A DNA stretch of 64,000 nucleotides from Rhizobium sp. NXC24 (GTDB taxonomy: Bacteria; Pseudomonadota; Alphaproteobacteria; Rhizobiales; Rhizobiaceae). Every line of letters starts with the position of its first letter. The first letter of the stretch is position 1. The stretch lies in the NCBI RefSeq assembly GCF_002944315.1, contig NZ_CP024314.1:1240001-1304000 (forward strand). Direction: 5' to 3'. A program made the position numbers and the translations under genes. Shown here piece by piece: positions 17,507 through 24,945 of the stretch. A model generated the notes under the pieces. The model was given only the letters and a program-made list of their open reading frames with translations, had not been told where the DNA came from and made no database searches.

Positions 17507-18802
17507 CTAAAGGAACCATGTCATAACCATTCCAAGAACGGATGCGGCCATGACTGCCGTCGACGTCCAGCCAAGCCAGCGAAGCCAGCCGGTGACCGTA
17601 AATTTTCCCATGATCTGCTGTTTTGCAGTCATCAGCATCATTATTGTCATCACCGGTACGGCGACGATCCCGTTGATGACTGCGCTCCAATAGAGCGCTT
17701 CGATGGGATTGACGGGTGTAAACAGGATACCCATTCCGAAAATACACGCCATGACCAAGGTCGAATAAAATGCTTTGGCGTGCTTTGGTTTCCGCGAGAG
17801 CCCGACCGGCCATTTGCAAGCCTCACCAATGGCATAGGCAGCAGCGCCCGCAAGGACCGGAACCGCAAGCAAGCCGGTGCCCAAAATGCCAACGGCGAAA
17901 ACGATGAACGCGACATCGCCCGCAATTGGTCGCAATGCGTCGGCTGCCTGCGCCGAAGAGGAGATCGTCGTAACGCCGGTCTTATGAAGAGTTGCCGCAG
18001 TCGTTGCGATGATCGCAAGAGCTATGATGTTTGAGAAGGCCATGCCGATCAAAGTGTCGGCCCGGATGCGCCTGAGCGCTGCGGGCGCCTCTCTGGGCGC
18101 GTCGACCAACGGATGCTTGTGGTGATCGGCCTGCTCTTCCTCAACTTCTTGGGACGCCTGCCAGAAGAACAAATAGGGTGAAATCGTCGTACCCAAGATC
18201 GCGACGATCGTCGTGAAGAATTCTGAATTCCAGACGAATTTGGGTACGAAAAGGCCTGCCATTGCCTCACCCCAGGATATGTTGACCGCAAACACCGCGG
18301 CAACATAGGCAAAGAGGCTCAGCGTCATCCATTTGAGCACCGCGGAATAACGATCGTATTCGAAAAAAACGCTGGCAATTGCGCAAGCGCTTCCGAAACC
18401 GACGACGTAAAGCGTCTCGGGCCCGCCGACTAAGAGCTTCAAGGCGTCAGCCATCGCGCTGAGGTCGGCTCCGATATTGATCGTGTTCGCTATGAAGAGC
18501 AGCCCAACAATGAGGTAAAGCAGCCAGGCGGGGTAGTGCCGGCATACGTTTCCTGCAATGCCATGCCCGGTCGTACGCCCGATCCGCGCGCAAATCTCCT
18601 GAATTGCCGACATCAGCGGATAGGTCAGCAACATTGTCCACCCGATGCCATATCCAAGTTGAGCGCCGGCCTGGCTGTATGTTCCTATTCCAGAGGGATC
18701 GTCGTCGGAAGCACCGGTGATAAAGCCCGGCCCCAAAATCTTAAGAAATCGCCGGATGGCTCCATTTGCTACTTTCGCCTGCTGTTGCGTCGATTCCGCC
18801 AT
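17507..18802 (-). CDS. Nramp-related metal transporter lacking the canonical Mn/Fe-binding motif
   Basis: A 431-residue polytopic inner-membrane protein of the Nramp superfamily, with about eleven hydrophobic segments. The start at 18802 has GGGAG before it. The unwound part of helix 1 reads DPSGIGTYSQAG instead of DPGN, and helix 6 reads TTISPYLFFWQASQE instead of the Met-Pro-His motif. Two of the residues that bind Mn in MntH (the Asn and the Met) are therefore missing. Such divergent members include Nramp-related Mg or Al transporters, so I do not call it mntH. No regulator site (Fur or Mur box) was recognised upstream. Confidence 0.85.
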   Translation of the reverse strand: MAESTQQQAKVANGAIRRFLKILGPGFITGASDDDPSGIGTYSQAGAQLGYGIGWTMLLTYPLMSAIQEICARIGRTTGHGIAGNVCRHYPAWLLYLIVGLLFIANTINIGADLSAMADALKLLVGGPETLYVVGFGSACAIASVFFEYDRYSAVLKWMTLSLFAYVAAVFAVNISWGEAMAGLFVPKFVWNSEFFTTIVAILGTTISPYLFFWQASQEVEEEQADHHKHPLVDAPREAPAALRRIRADTLIGMAFSNIIALAIIATTAATLHKTGVTTISSSAQAADALRPIAGDVAFIVFAVGILGTGLLAVPVLAGAAAYAIGEACKWPVGLSRKPKHAKAFYSTLVMACIFGMGILFTPVNPIEALYWSAVINGIVAVPVMTIMMLMTAKQQIMGKFTVTGWLRWLGWTSTAVMAASVLGMVMTWFL

Positions 18803-19399
18803 AAATTTACTCCCGCTTGTTCGGCCAAGCGCAAACAGCTCCGGTTGGCGAAAAGGCATGCCTGAAACAGTCGTGGTCGCCGGCCCAACACAGGCGACGC
18901 CTGAACAGATCGGTTGGTGTTAAAGAAATCATGCCGAGTATGCCTAAAACGGAAAGCTTTACTCTTCTCGCTACGGTCACTTTGCGCTCCGTGGTAAAGC
19001 ACTTGCCCGCCGATCAGTGGATCTTCTTAACGGCCGACAAAGATGCGCTTAGAGAAGCCGGGAAAAGCAAAATAGTTCCACGAGGTACTCTCAGATCGAA
19101 TATGTCTTGAAGACCCTGAAATTATAACACAATCCATAACTCTCCGTTTCATGAAATGAACGACTTTTTTTAAATTATATACAAATATTTCGAATATAAT
19201 TCTCCATTATTTTCAATAACAGTGGGTATACTTCCGAGAATTACCAGGATGCTTACGACAAACTCCAGGCCCGTCGCAGTAGCGCTATGTGATGATTGAT
19301 ATCACGGCCTCATTGTTCAGATGCTTGTCGCCGGACAAGACCTCCTGAGGAACCTTCCCACCCGTTGGTAGTTAGGGACTCTATCGATCAACGGAGGTT
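18803..19399. other. Intergenic region, about 600 bp, no supported gene
   Basis: It contains the ribosome site of the Nramp-like gene at its left end and an EcfG-like promoter at 19349-19373 at its right end. The middle (about 19110-19260) is markedly AT-rich. A 59-codon frame starting at 18931 has only a weak ribosome site and no recognisable homology. Confidence 0.5.
19349..19373 (+). promoter_or_regulatory. EcfG/RpoE2-type promoter for the DUF1236-like gene
   Basis: GGAAC at 19349-19353, 18 bases, TT at 19372-19373, 27 bases before the ATG at 19400. Confidence 0.6.
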
Positions 19400-19687
19400 A
19401 TGATGAAAAGGATACTCATTGCCGTGAGTGCGGCCCTCTTCGCGTCTGGAACAGCTTTTGCTCAAAGCACGACGGTGGTTGTTCCCGGAGAAGTCAGGAC
19501 GTATGTGACCGAACAAGAAGTTCCATCGGTAACTTATGACGGCGATATTGTAGTCGGTAGCGAATTGCCGAGTTCGGTGGAAGTACATACCATTCCCAGC
19601 AACAGCGACTACGCCTATACGGTCGTCAATAAAAAGCGTGTGATCGTAAGCCAAAAGACTCATAAGATTGTCGAAGTCGTCAAATAG
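19400..19687 (+). CDS. Small exported protein, DUF1236-like, 95 aa
   Basis: Signal peptide of about 22 residues (MKRILIAVSAALFASGTAFA) with an AFA-Q cleavage site, then a beta-rich domain. The VRTYVTEQEVPSVTYDGDIVVGSELP and YTVVNKKRVIVSQKTHKIVEVV segments resemble DUF1236 proteins common in Rhizobiales. It is likely periplasmic; function unknown. GGAGG precedes a double ATG (19400/19403). A strong terminator follows, so it is a single-gene unit, probably general-stress controlled. Confidence 0.8.
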   Translation: MMKRILIAVSAALFASGTAFAQSTTVVVPGEVRTYVTEQEVPSVTYDGDIVVGSELPSSVEVHTIPSNSDYAYTVVNKKRVIVSQKTHKIVEVVK

Positions 19688-19750
19688 CAAGGCACGAAGC
19701 CAGAATATGCCAGCCCCTTTGTAGTTCTATCGTGAAGGGGCGCCCAAGTT

Positions 19751-19786
19751 TACGCGCACTCTTGAACGGTGCGCGTATTTTAGTTT
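19751..19786 (+). terminator. Rho-independent terminator after the DUF1236-like gene
   Basis: A perfect 9-bp stem (TACGCGCAC at 19751-19759, GTGCGCGTA at 19769-19777), a 9-base loop, then a T-rich tail. A second, weaker stem (GCCCCTT/AAGGGGC, 19713-19741) precedes it. Confidence 0.75.
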
Positions 19787-19810
19787 CGAGTGAGTTCCTG
19801 CCCAGGCAGG

Positions 19811-20056
19811 TCAAGTGCTAGAGACTTTACCCGGCGCCCCGTGAGCCGGTCCTTCCTCCTTGACGTCACGCGGGGTCGGCGTGGTGATGGCGCCGTGGTC
19901 GGGGTCCTTTACATCCTGCCCCTTCGAACCGTCGGCGCCTGTCGCAAGCTCACGAACACGGCTTTGCCGCCTAATGTCTCGCAAGGTCGTTGCTTCTTCG
20001 ATCAGGGCGGTCAGTTCCTCTTCGGAGAGGTCGGAGAGATCAAAGGTCTTGGTCAT
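19811..20056 (-). CDS. Small acidic protein, 81 aa, function unknown
   Basis: An 81-residue soluble protein with an acidic helical N-terminus (DLSDLSEEELTALIEEATTLRDIRRQ) and a low-complexity, probably disordered C-terminal half. The ATG follows AGGAGA with a 6-base gap. It lies 125 bp downstream of another small gene and the SDR gene on the same strand and may be read through from them. I do not recognise a family. Confidence 0.6.
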   Translation of the reverse strand: MTKTFDLSDLSEEELTALIEEATTLRDIRRQSRVRELATGADGSKGQDVKDPDHGAITTPTPRDVKEEGPAHGAPGKVSST

Positions 20057-20181
20057 AACAGTCTCCTGAATGGTCCACTTGTTCTAGTGGCTGGAGGAAA
20101 TTCCTCCACCACGCTCAACGCCGCGATCAGCGGCGCAAATCGCCGAAGGACCGGCAACGCGATATGCCGAGGGGCATATCA

Positions 20182-20451
20182 TTACTCAAGCATGCCCCAT
20201 GTCGGATCCCAGCGGACACCTTCGGACAATTCCACATAGATGGGCAGGGTTTCGCCACCGACGACCTTGTTTCGGGCGGCGCGAAAGGCGTCGTTCGGTT
20301 CCATTTCCTCGCCCGGAAATATGGCGTCGTCTTCGCCCGGCCGCGTGACCTTGCGGATAAATCCTCTTACCTGGTCACCGGAATAATAGAACTTGATGAC
20401 CATGGAGCCGGGCGGAGCGGCACCCGTGCGATATCGTCGATAGGTTTCCAT
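20182..20451 (-). CDS. Small hypothetical protein, 89 aa
   Basis: The ATG at 20451 follows AGGAGG with a 5-base gap; the in-frame GTG at 20457 overlaps that site and is not the start. The product has a beta-rich VIKFYYSGDQVRGFIRKV segment and an acidic middle, no signal and no membrane helix. It starts 31 bp after the SDR stop, so it should share the SDR transcript and its stress promoter. Function unknown. Confidence 0.65.
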   Translation of the reverse strand: METYRRYRTGAAPPGSMVIKFYYSGDQVRGFIRKVTRPGEDDAIFPGEEMEPNDAFRAARNKVVGGETLPIYVELSEGVRWDPTWGMLE

Positions 20452-20482
20452 CTGCACCTCCTGGCATCACCGGGAGCCGTCC

Positions 20483-21340
20483 CTACAGGATCGGCTTGCC
20501 ACCCGTCACGGCGACGGTGGTCCCGGAGACGTAGCTCGACAGCGGATCGGCAAGCATAACGTAGGTCGTGGCGAGTTCGGCGGGCTGGCCCGGCCGCTTC
20601 ATCGGCACCTGCTTTCCGAAATTCTCAACCGCCTCCTTGGGCATGGTCGAAGGAATGAGCGGCGTCCAGATCGGGCCTGGCGCCACGGCATTGGCGCGGA
20701 TCCCTTTCTCAGCAAGCAGTTGCGCAAGACCCGCGGTGAAGTTTTGAATGGCGCCCTTGGTCGTGGCATAGGCAAGCAAGGTGGGATTGGGATTGTCCGA
20801 ATTGATCGAAGCAGTGTTGATGATGGCGCTGCCGGGTGTCATATGCGGAACGGCGGCCTTGGTCAGATAAAACATGGCGTGAATGTTGACCTTGAAGGTC
20901 AGTTCCCATTCCTGGTCGCTGATATCGCCGATGTCGTGAAAGCTTGCCTGGTGGGCGGCATTGTTGACGAGAATATCAATCCCGCCGAGTTGCGCGACCG
21001 CCTTGTCGACGATTGCCCGGCAATGCTGCGGATCCTGAATGTCGCCGGGAACGAGAACGGCCTTGCGTCCCGCATCTTCCACCCAGCGGCGGGTCTCCTC
21101 GGCGTCATCGTCTTCATCCAGATAGGCAATGAGAACATCGGCGCCTTCACGCGCAAAGGCGATCGCAACGGCACGGCCGATGCCGCTGTCGCCGCCGGTG
21201 ATGATCGCTTTCTTGCCGATAAGCCGGCCCGATCCTCGATAGGACTTTTCGCCATGATCCGGCACCGGTCGCATGGCCGCGGTATGGCCGGGCATCGGCT
21301 GCTGTTGCGACGGGAATGGGGGCGTTGGATGGGTGGCCAT
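20483..21340 (-). CDS. SDR family oxidoreductase (YghA / general-stress type)
   Basis: The 285-residue short-chain dehydrogenase has an extended Pro/Gln-rich N-terminus of about 40 residues, as in E. coli YghA and B. subtilis stress SDRs. It has the cofactor motif TGGDSGIG (48-55), NNAA, the catalytic Ser in NTASIN, YATTK and a C-terminal YVSGTTVAVTGG. It uses NAD(P)H to reduce or oxidise an unknown carbonyl or alcohol. AAGGAGGAAG precedes the ATG. An EcfG-like promoter lies about 36 bp upstream, and one or two small genes follow. Confidence 0.88.
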   Translation of the reverse strand: MATHPTPPFPSQQQPMPGHTAAMRPVPDHGEKSYRGSGRLIGKKAIITGGDSGIGRAVAIAFAREGADVLIAYLDEDDDAEETRRWVEDAGRKAVLVPGDIQDPQHCRAIVDKAVAQLGGIDILVNNAAHQASFHDIGDISDQEWELTFKVNIHAMFYLTKAAVPHMTPGSAIINTASINSDNPNPTLLAYATTKGAIQNFTAGLAQLLAEKGIRANAVAPGPIWTPLIPSTMPKEAVENFGKQVPMKRPGQPAELATTYVMLADPLSSYVSGTTVAVTGGKPIL

Positions 21341-21375
21341 GGCTTCCTCCTTGGTATCGGTGAACTCCCATTCTC

Positions 21376-21400
21376 AACCACCTGCCCCTCGCTTGGTTCC
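21376..21400 (-). promoter_or_regulatory. EcfG/RpoE2-type promoter for the SDR operon
   Basis: Minus strand GGAAC (21400-21396), 18 bases, TT (21377-21376), about 36 bp before the SDR ATG. Confidence 0.6.
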
Positions 21401-21416
21401 CGAAAAGAGCAAAATC

Positions 21417-21548
21417 AGCCAGGAACTGACGGAGATGACGCTGTCATTTCGAGGAACCTTCGCGTCCCACTGCAGTTTCGTAACCGGCGCCAATATTGCA
21501 GTCGACGGAGGCGTATCCGTCTCGAATGGACAACCCGGCCAGGGATAG
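21417..21548 (+). pseudogene. Remnant of an SDR C-terminus
   Basis: In the forward frame ending at the stop at 21546-21548 the translation contains SFVTGANIAVDGGVS, the hallmark C-terminus of classical short-chain dehydrogenases, preceded by ELTEMTLSF where such proteins have a helix. No complete SDR reads into it, and the intact SDR next door is on the other strand with a different C-terminus (YVSGTTVAVTGG). It looks like the last 40 or so codons of a deleted gene, now carrying the promoter of the PPC-domain gene. Confidence 0.55.
21453..21477 (+). promoter_or_regulatory. EcfG/RpoE2-type promoter for the PPC-domain gene
   Basis: GGAAC at 21453-21457, 18 bases, TT at 21476-21477, about 85 bp before the ATG at 21562. 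It is embedded in the SDR remnant and is divergent from the SDR promoter. Confidence 0.55.
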
Positions 21549-21561
21549 CGAGGCCATAGCC

Positions 21562-21999
21562 ATGAATTTCAAACAGATCAACGAAACGGACGGTCAGCGC
21601 ACCTATGTCGTGGTGCTCGATGCGAAGGAAGAAGCATTCTCCACCCTCAGAAACTTCGCCACGACCTATGAAATGACGGCCGCGTCGGTTACCGCGATCG
21701 GCGCCTTCGAAAGAGCGACCGTCGGCTGGTTCGATTTCCCCAGCCGCAGCTACCGCAAGATTCAGGTCGCGGAGCAATGCGAAGTCTTAAGCCTTCTCGG
21801 CGATATCGCGACCGGCGACGACGGCAAGGCGAGCCTGCATCTTCATGCCGTTCTCGGCCTAAAAGACGGCTCCACGCGCGGCGGTCACTTCATTGACGGC
21901 ATCGTACATCCGACTTTGGAAGTGACAATCATCGAGACGCCCGCATACCTGCACCGCCGGCATCACGAGGATCTCGGAATGTCCCTCATCGAGCTCTGA
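21562..21999 (+). CDS. PPC (DUF296) domain protein
   Basis: The 145-residue product is a single PPC/DUF296 domain: YVVVLDAKEEAFSTL at the start, then ASVTAIGAFERATVGWFD, CEVLSLLGDI, LHLHAVLGLKDGSTRGGHF and PTLEVTIIE. In plants the domain accompanies AT-hooks; bacterial stand-alone forms are small trimeric proteins of unknown role with a conserved His-rich site (HLHAVL and GGH here). The ATG is chosen because conserved sequence begins at once; earlier in-frame codons belong to the SDR remnant region. Confidence 0.85.
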   Translation: MNFKQINETDGQRTYVVVLDAKEEAFSTLRNFATTYEMTAASVTAIGAFERATVGWFDFPSRSYRKIQVAEQCEVLSLLGDIATGDDGKASLHLHAVLGLKDGSTRGGHFIDGIVHPTLEVTIIETPAYLHRRHHEDLGMSLIEL

Positions 22000-22142
22000 G
22001 CCGACATTGTGTTTGGTCAATTCTCACGCCCGACTGATCAGATGGTATACGGCTCGAACGTCGCTGCTCGATGGACGAGATCACAAGCGATAGAGAACGT
22101 GAGCACCAGCCTCAAGAGACCGGGATGGAAATTGGCTGGCGC

Positions 22143-22517
22143 TCAGCCTATCCCGTGGTGGCCGCCTGCCATGCGCATGGCGCCGGCGCGGCGCAGGACA
22201 TTGGCGACATCCTCATCGATGAACGGCTTTGCTATCGCCGCAAAGGCGCCGGCGAAGCCGTGCTTGAGCGCTTCGGGAACGCCAGTGACGAAGATAATCG
22301 TCGTATGGTACCGATCGATTAGTCTGCGGGCGAGTTGTAAGCCGCTCCTCCCGTCGGAGAGAGCCACATCAATCAAGGCTATATCCGCTCTCGGCGCGTA
22401 GGCAAGCGCTTGCTCCATTGTGGAAGCCGGACCGAGCGTGGCGAAACCGGCATCGGCCACTATCGTCTTGAGCTGATGAGCAACGATCGCCTCGTCTTCT
22501 ACAATCAGTACTTTCAT
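22143..22517 (-). CDS. Single-domain response regulator (receiver domain)
   Basis: The 124-residue protein is a lone CheY-like receiver: VLIVEDEAIVA with the acidic pair, the phospho-acceptor Asp in ALIDVAL, Thr in IIFVTGVPE and Lys in AIAKPF. It has no output domain, so it acts by protein contact or as a phosphate sink. The ATG at 22517 has GGAGAG before it. No histidine kinase gene lies in the window. Its place among stress-promoter genes makes a link to the general-stress phosphorelay possible, but its own promoter was not recognised. Confidence 0.85.
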   Translation of the reverse strand: MKVLIVEDEAIVAHQLKTIVADAGFATLGPASTMEQALAYAPRADIALIDVALSDGRSGLQLARRLIDRYHTTIIFVTGVPEALKHGFAGAFAAIAKPFIDEDVANVLRRAGAMRMAGGHHGIG

Positions 22518-22618
22518 ATTCGCTCTCCTCCTATATCTAAGATCTAGGTGGGGGGCGTTAGTATTTCTATCATTTGGATAGATTTTTCGATGGCGGCAAT
22601 TGCTTTTAGTCATCGCCG

Positions 22619-22643
22619 GGAACAGCGGATTTCCGTCAGAGTT
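22619..22643 (+). promoter_or_regulatory. EcfG/RpoE2-type promoter for the DUF2934 gene
   Basis: GGAAC at 22619-22623, 18 bases, TT at 22642-22643, 26 bases before the ATG at 22669. Confidence 0.6.
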
Positions 22644-22668
22644 AGGAACGGTCGCGGGAGGAACGACC

Positions 22669-23016
22669 ATGACGGACGATAGAATGAATTGGATCAATGC
22701 TCGAGCATATGATTTATGGGAGCGAGCTGGGCGCCCGCAAGGCAAGGACCAGGAGCATTGGCTGCAGGCCGTTGCCGAACGCGAATTGATGGAGCAAACG
22801 CGAGCATCTCATGATGGCGCTGAAGTGCTGGCGCGCTACGCAGCAACTGCCAAGATCAAAGCTGAAAAATCAGGGCGCCGCCAGATGGTCCTGATCGTCA
22901 AGGATGAGCCGGTCCTGAGCCTCAACGCTGCTCCCCGCCCCTTGGTCAAGCCGATGGAGGGCATTCATGCGCAGAGCGGATCGGCCTCACCCAAACAGAG
23001 AGTGGCCAAGCCATAA
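22669..23016 (+). CDS. DUF2934 domain protein, 115 aa
   Basis: The N-terminal 40 residues match DUF2934 (INARAYDLWERAGRPQGKDQEHW then a helix). This short alpha-helical motif is found in many rhizobial small proteins, often stress induced. The rest is low complexity with a basic C-terminus. GGGAGGA precedes the ATG. It is convergent with the first CUT2 transporter operon, ending 19 bp from its ATPase gene. Function unknown. Confidence 0.8.
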   Translation: MTDDRMNWINARAYDLWERAGRPQGKDQEHWLQAVAERELMEQTRASHDGAEVLARYAATAKIKAEKSGRRQMVLIVKDEPVLSLNAAPRPLVKPMEGIHAQSGSASPKQRVAKP

Positions 23017-23034
23017 ACCAGCATTGTCAATCGG

Positions 23035-23781
23035 TCAGCCGCCGATCATCAACTTGACGACTTCCTCATGCGTCGTTTCGCTGATCTTGCGCTCTCCGGC
23101 AACGATGCCGCGGCGAAGAACGACGATGCGGTCGGAGACGGCGAAAATATCTTGTAGATTGTGCGAGATGAAGATGACGCCACGGCCCTGTGCTTTCAGC
23201 GATTTGATCAAGGCCACCACCTTGCGCTGTTCCGGCACGCCGAGTGCTGCGGTCGGCTCGTCCATGATCAGGATGCGAGCGTTCCAATAGACCGCCCGCC
23301 CAATCGCCACTGCCTGGCGCTGGCCGCCGGAGAAGTTGCTGACCGGGGCGTCGAGCCGCTTCACATGGAAATCGAGCTGCGCCATCGTGGCCCGCGCGGC
23401 TTCCGCCATAGCCTTCCGGTCGATCACGGGAAGGAAGCCGAAGAGCTTCTTCATCGGTTCGCGCCCAAGGAAGATGTTGGAGCCGATCGTCAGATTGTCG
23501 GCAAGCGCCAAATCCTGATAGATCGTCTCGATGCCCTTTTCCCGAGCATCCTGCGGGGAGGAGAAGGTGACGGGCTTTCCTTCAATCAAGATTTCGCCGG
23601 CCGTCGGCGGATAGACGCCCGAGATCGTCTTGATCATCGTCGTCTTGCCCGCGCCGTTATCGCCCGCCAGCGCTACGACCTCGCCGGGATGAACCACCAT
23701 GGAGCAATTGTCCAAGGCTTGAACCGCGCCGAAATAGCGCGACAGATTCCGGACTTCGAGAAGAGGCTCTGCGCTATTCAT
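23035..23781 (-). CDS. CUT2 sugar ABC transporter ATP-binding protein (single-domain, FrcA type)
   Basis: A 248-residue cytoplasmic ATPase with Walker A GDNGAGKTT, signature FSGGQRQAVAIGRA, Walker B ILIMDEPTAALG and switch SHNL. Most CUT2 ATPases are tandem proteins of about 500 residues; this is the single-domain form seen in rhizobial FrcA-type systems, so two copies presumably pair. Its ATG overlaps the end of the permease gene by 8 bp, showing coupled translation. Last gene of the SBP-permease-ATPase operon. Confidence 0.92.
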   Translation of the reverse strand: MNSAEPLLEVRNLSRYFGAVQALDNCSMVVHPGEVVALAGDNGAGKTTMIKTISGVYPPTAGEILIEGKPVTFSSPQDAREKGIETIYQDLALADNLTIGSNIFLGREPMKKLFGFLPVIDRKAMAEAARATMAQLDFHVKRLDAPVSNFSGGQRQAVAIGRAVYWNARILIMDEPTAALGVPEQRKVVALIKSLKAQGRGVIFISHNLQDIFAVSDRIVVLRRGIVAGERKISETTHEEVVKLMIGG

Positions 23782-24838
23782 CCTGTTTTGCTCCGCTGAA
23801 CCGGCGCTGTGCCTGGTCGATGAGCACCGAAATGATGATGACGATGCCGACGGCGATGAACTGCCAGAATGGCTCGACATTCATGAAAACCAGGCCGTAC
23901 TGAATGACGGCGATAACCAGCGCCCCGGCAATGGTGCCAATGATCGTGCCCGAGCCGCCAAACAGACTGGCGCCGCCGATGACGACTGCGGCCACGCTGT
24001 CGAGCAGCAGCGGTTCGCCGGCCTGGGCAGCACCGGCGGTGAAGCGGGCGGCATAGAGCGCGCCGCCGAGACCGGCGCAGACCGCCGAAAGCATATAGAG
24101 CCGCAAGAGATGGGATTTTAGATCGATGCCGGCCCGCCTTGCTGCCTGTGCATTGGCGCCGATTGCATAATTGTGCTGGCCAAAGCGCGTCTGGCTCAGC
24201 AGGTAATGCATAATCACCACGAAAATCAGCGTGACGATGACGAGATAGGGCACGCCATAAAAGCGGCCGTTGCCGAGCTCAGCGAAATAGGAGTTCTTGA
24301 CAGGCACGGTCGTGCCGCCGGCGAGAAGAAAGGCGGTACCGCGCGCGACGCCGAACATGCCGAGCGTGCCGATAAAGGGCGGAACCTTAAGCCGGGAAAT
24401 CAACAGGCCGTTGATACAGCCGGGCACTGTGGCCGCGAGCATTGCGACGAATATGCCGAAGACCATGGCCACCGGCAGCGGCATGTAAAGACCCACCATA
24501 TTGGTGACATGTGCGGCTACGACCGCAGCAAGACCCATGATGAAGCCTGTCGAAAGGTCGATACCTCCGGATATGATGACGAAGGTCTGGCCGATGGCAA
24601 GCAGGAGCGGTGCCACGGCAAAAACAGCAACCGACTGCCAGTTGAAGGCTGAGCCGACAAAGGTGCCGCCGAAATCGACGCGCGCCCAGACCTCGAAAAT
24701 CACGATCAGCGCGGCAAGGAAGAGCCATGCGCGCAACTGGGCGATGCGGTTGACGATGGTTTTTGCTTGATCGCCGTGGTCCGCCTCCGGCGCCACATGC
24801 TGGTCCGCCTGGCGGGCCTCAATATTGTCGATGCTCAT
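23774..24838 (-). CDS. CUT2 sugar ABC transporter permease
   Basis: The 354-residue inner-membrane protein belongs to the RbsC/FrcC family. It has about ten hydrophobic segments, the conserved FVIISGGIDLSTGFIMGLAA near residue 85 and the C-terminal SVAAVVIGGASLFGGSGTIIGT. A hydrophilic N-terminus of about 35 residues precedes the first helix. It lies 107 bp after the binding-protein gene, separated by a strong hairpin, and overlaps the ATPase gene. Confidence 0.92.
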   Translation of the reverse strand: MSIDNIEARQADQHVAPEADHGDQAKTIVNRIAQLRAWLFLAALIVIFEVWARVDFGGTFVGSAFNWQSVAVFAVAPLLLAIGQTFVIISGGIDLSTGFIMGLAAVVAAHVTNMVGLYMPLPVAMVFGIFVAMLAATVPGCINGLLISRLKVPPFIGTLGMFGVARGTAFLLAGGTTVPVKNSYFAELGNGRFYGVPYLVIVTLIFVVIMHYLLSQTRFGQHNYAIGANAQAARRAGIDLKSHLLRLYMLSAVCAGLGGALYAARFTAGAAQAGEPLLLDSVAAVVIGGASLFGGSGTIIGTIAGALVIAVIQYGLVFMNVEPFWQFIAVGIVIIISVLIDQAQRRFSGAKQDE

Positions 24839-24907
24839 GAATCAACCCGAACTTGAGCGAGAACGCACCGAAGTCGTCACGCCAGTCCCTCTACTATGAT
24901 CAAAGAT

Positions 24908-24931
24908 GCGCCTCGCCCTTGAGCGAGGCGC
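24908..24931 (-). other. Perfect hairpin between binding-protein and permease genes
   Basis: GCGCCTCGC (24908-24916) and GCGAGGCGC (24923-24931) form a 9-bp stem with a 6-base loop, 14 bp after the binding-protein stop. There is no T run. Such hairpins commonly protect the upstream mRNA and lower expression of downstream genes, giving excess binding protein over permease. Confidence 0.6.
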
Positions 24932-24945
24932 CAGACTTCATCCGA

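Noticed and set aside
18931..19110. A 59-codon frame upstream of the DUF1236-like gene
   Set aside because: Weak ribosome site, no motif, and it runs into AT-rich DNA. A homology search giving conserved orthologs would change this.
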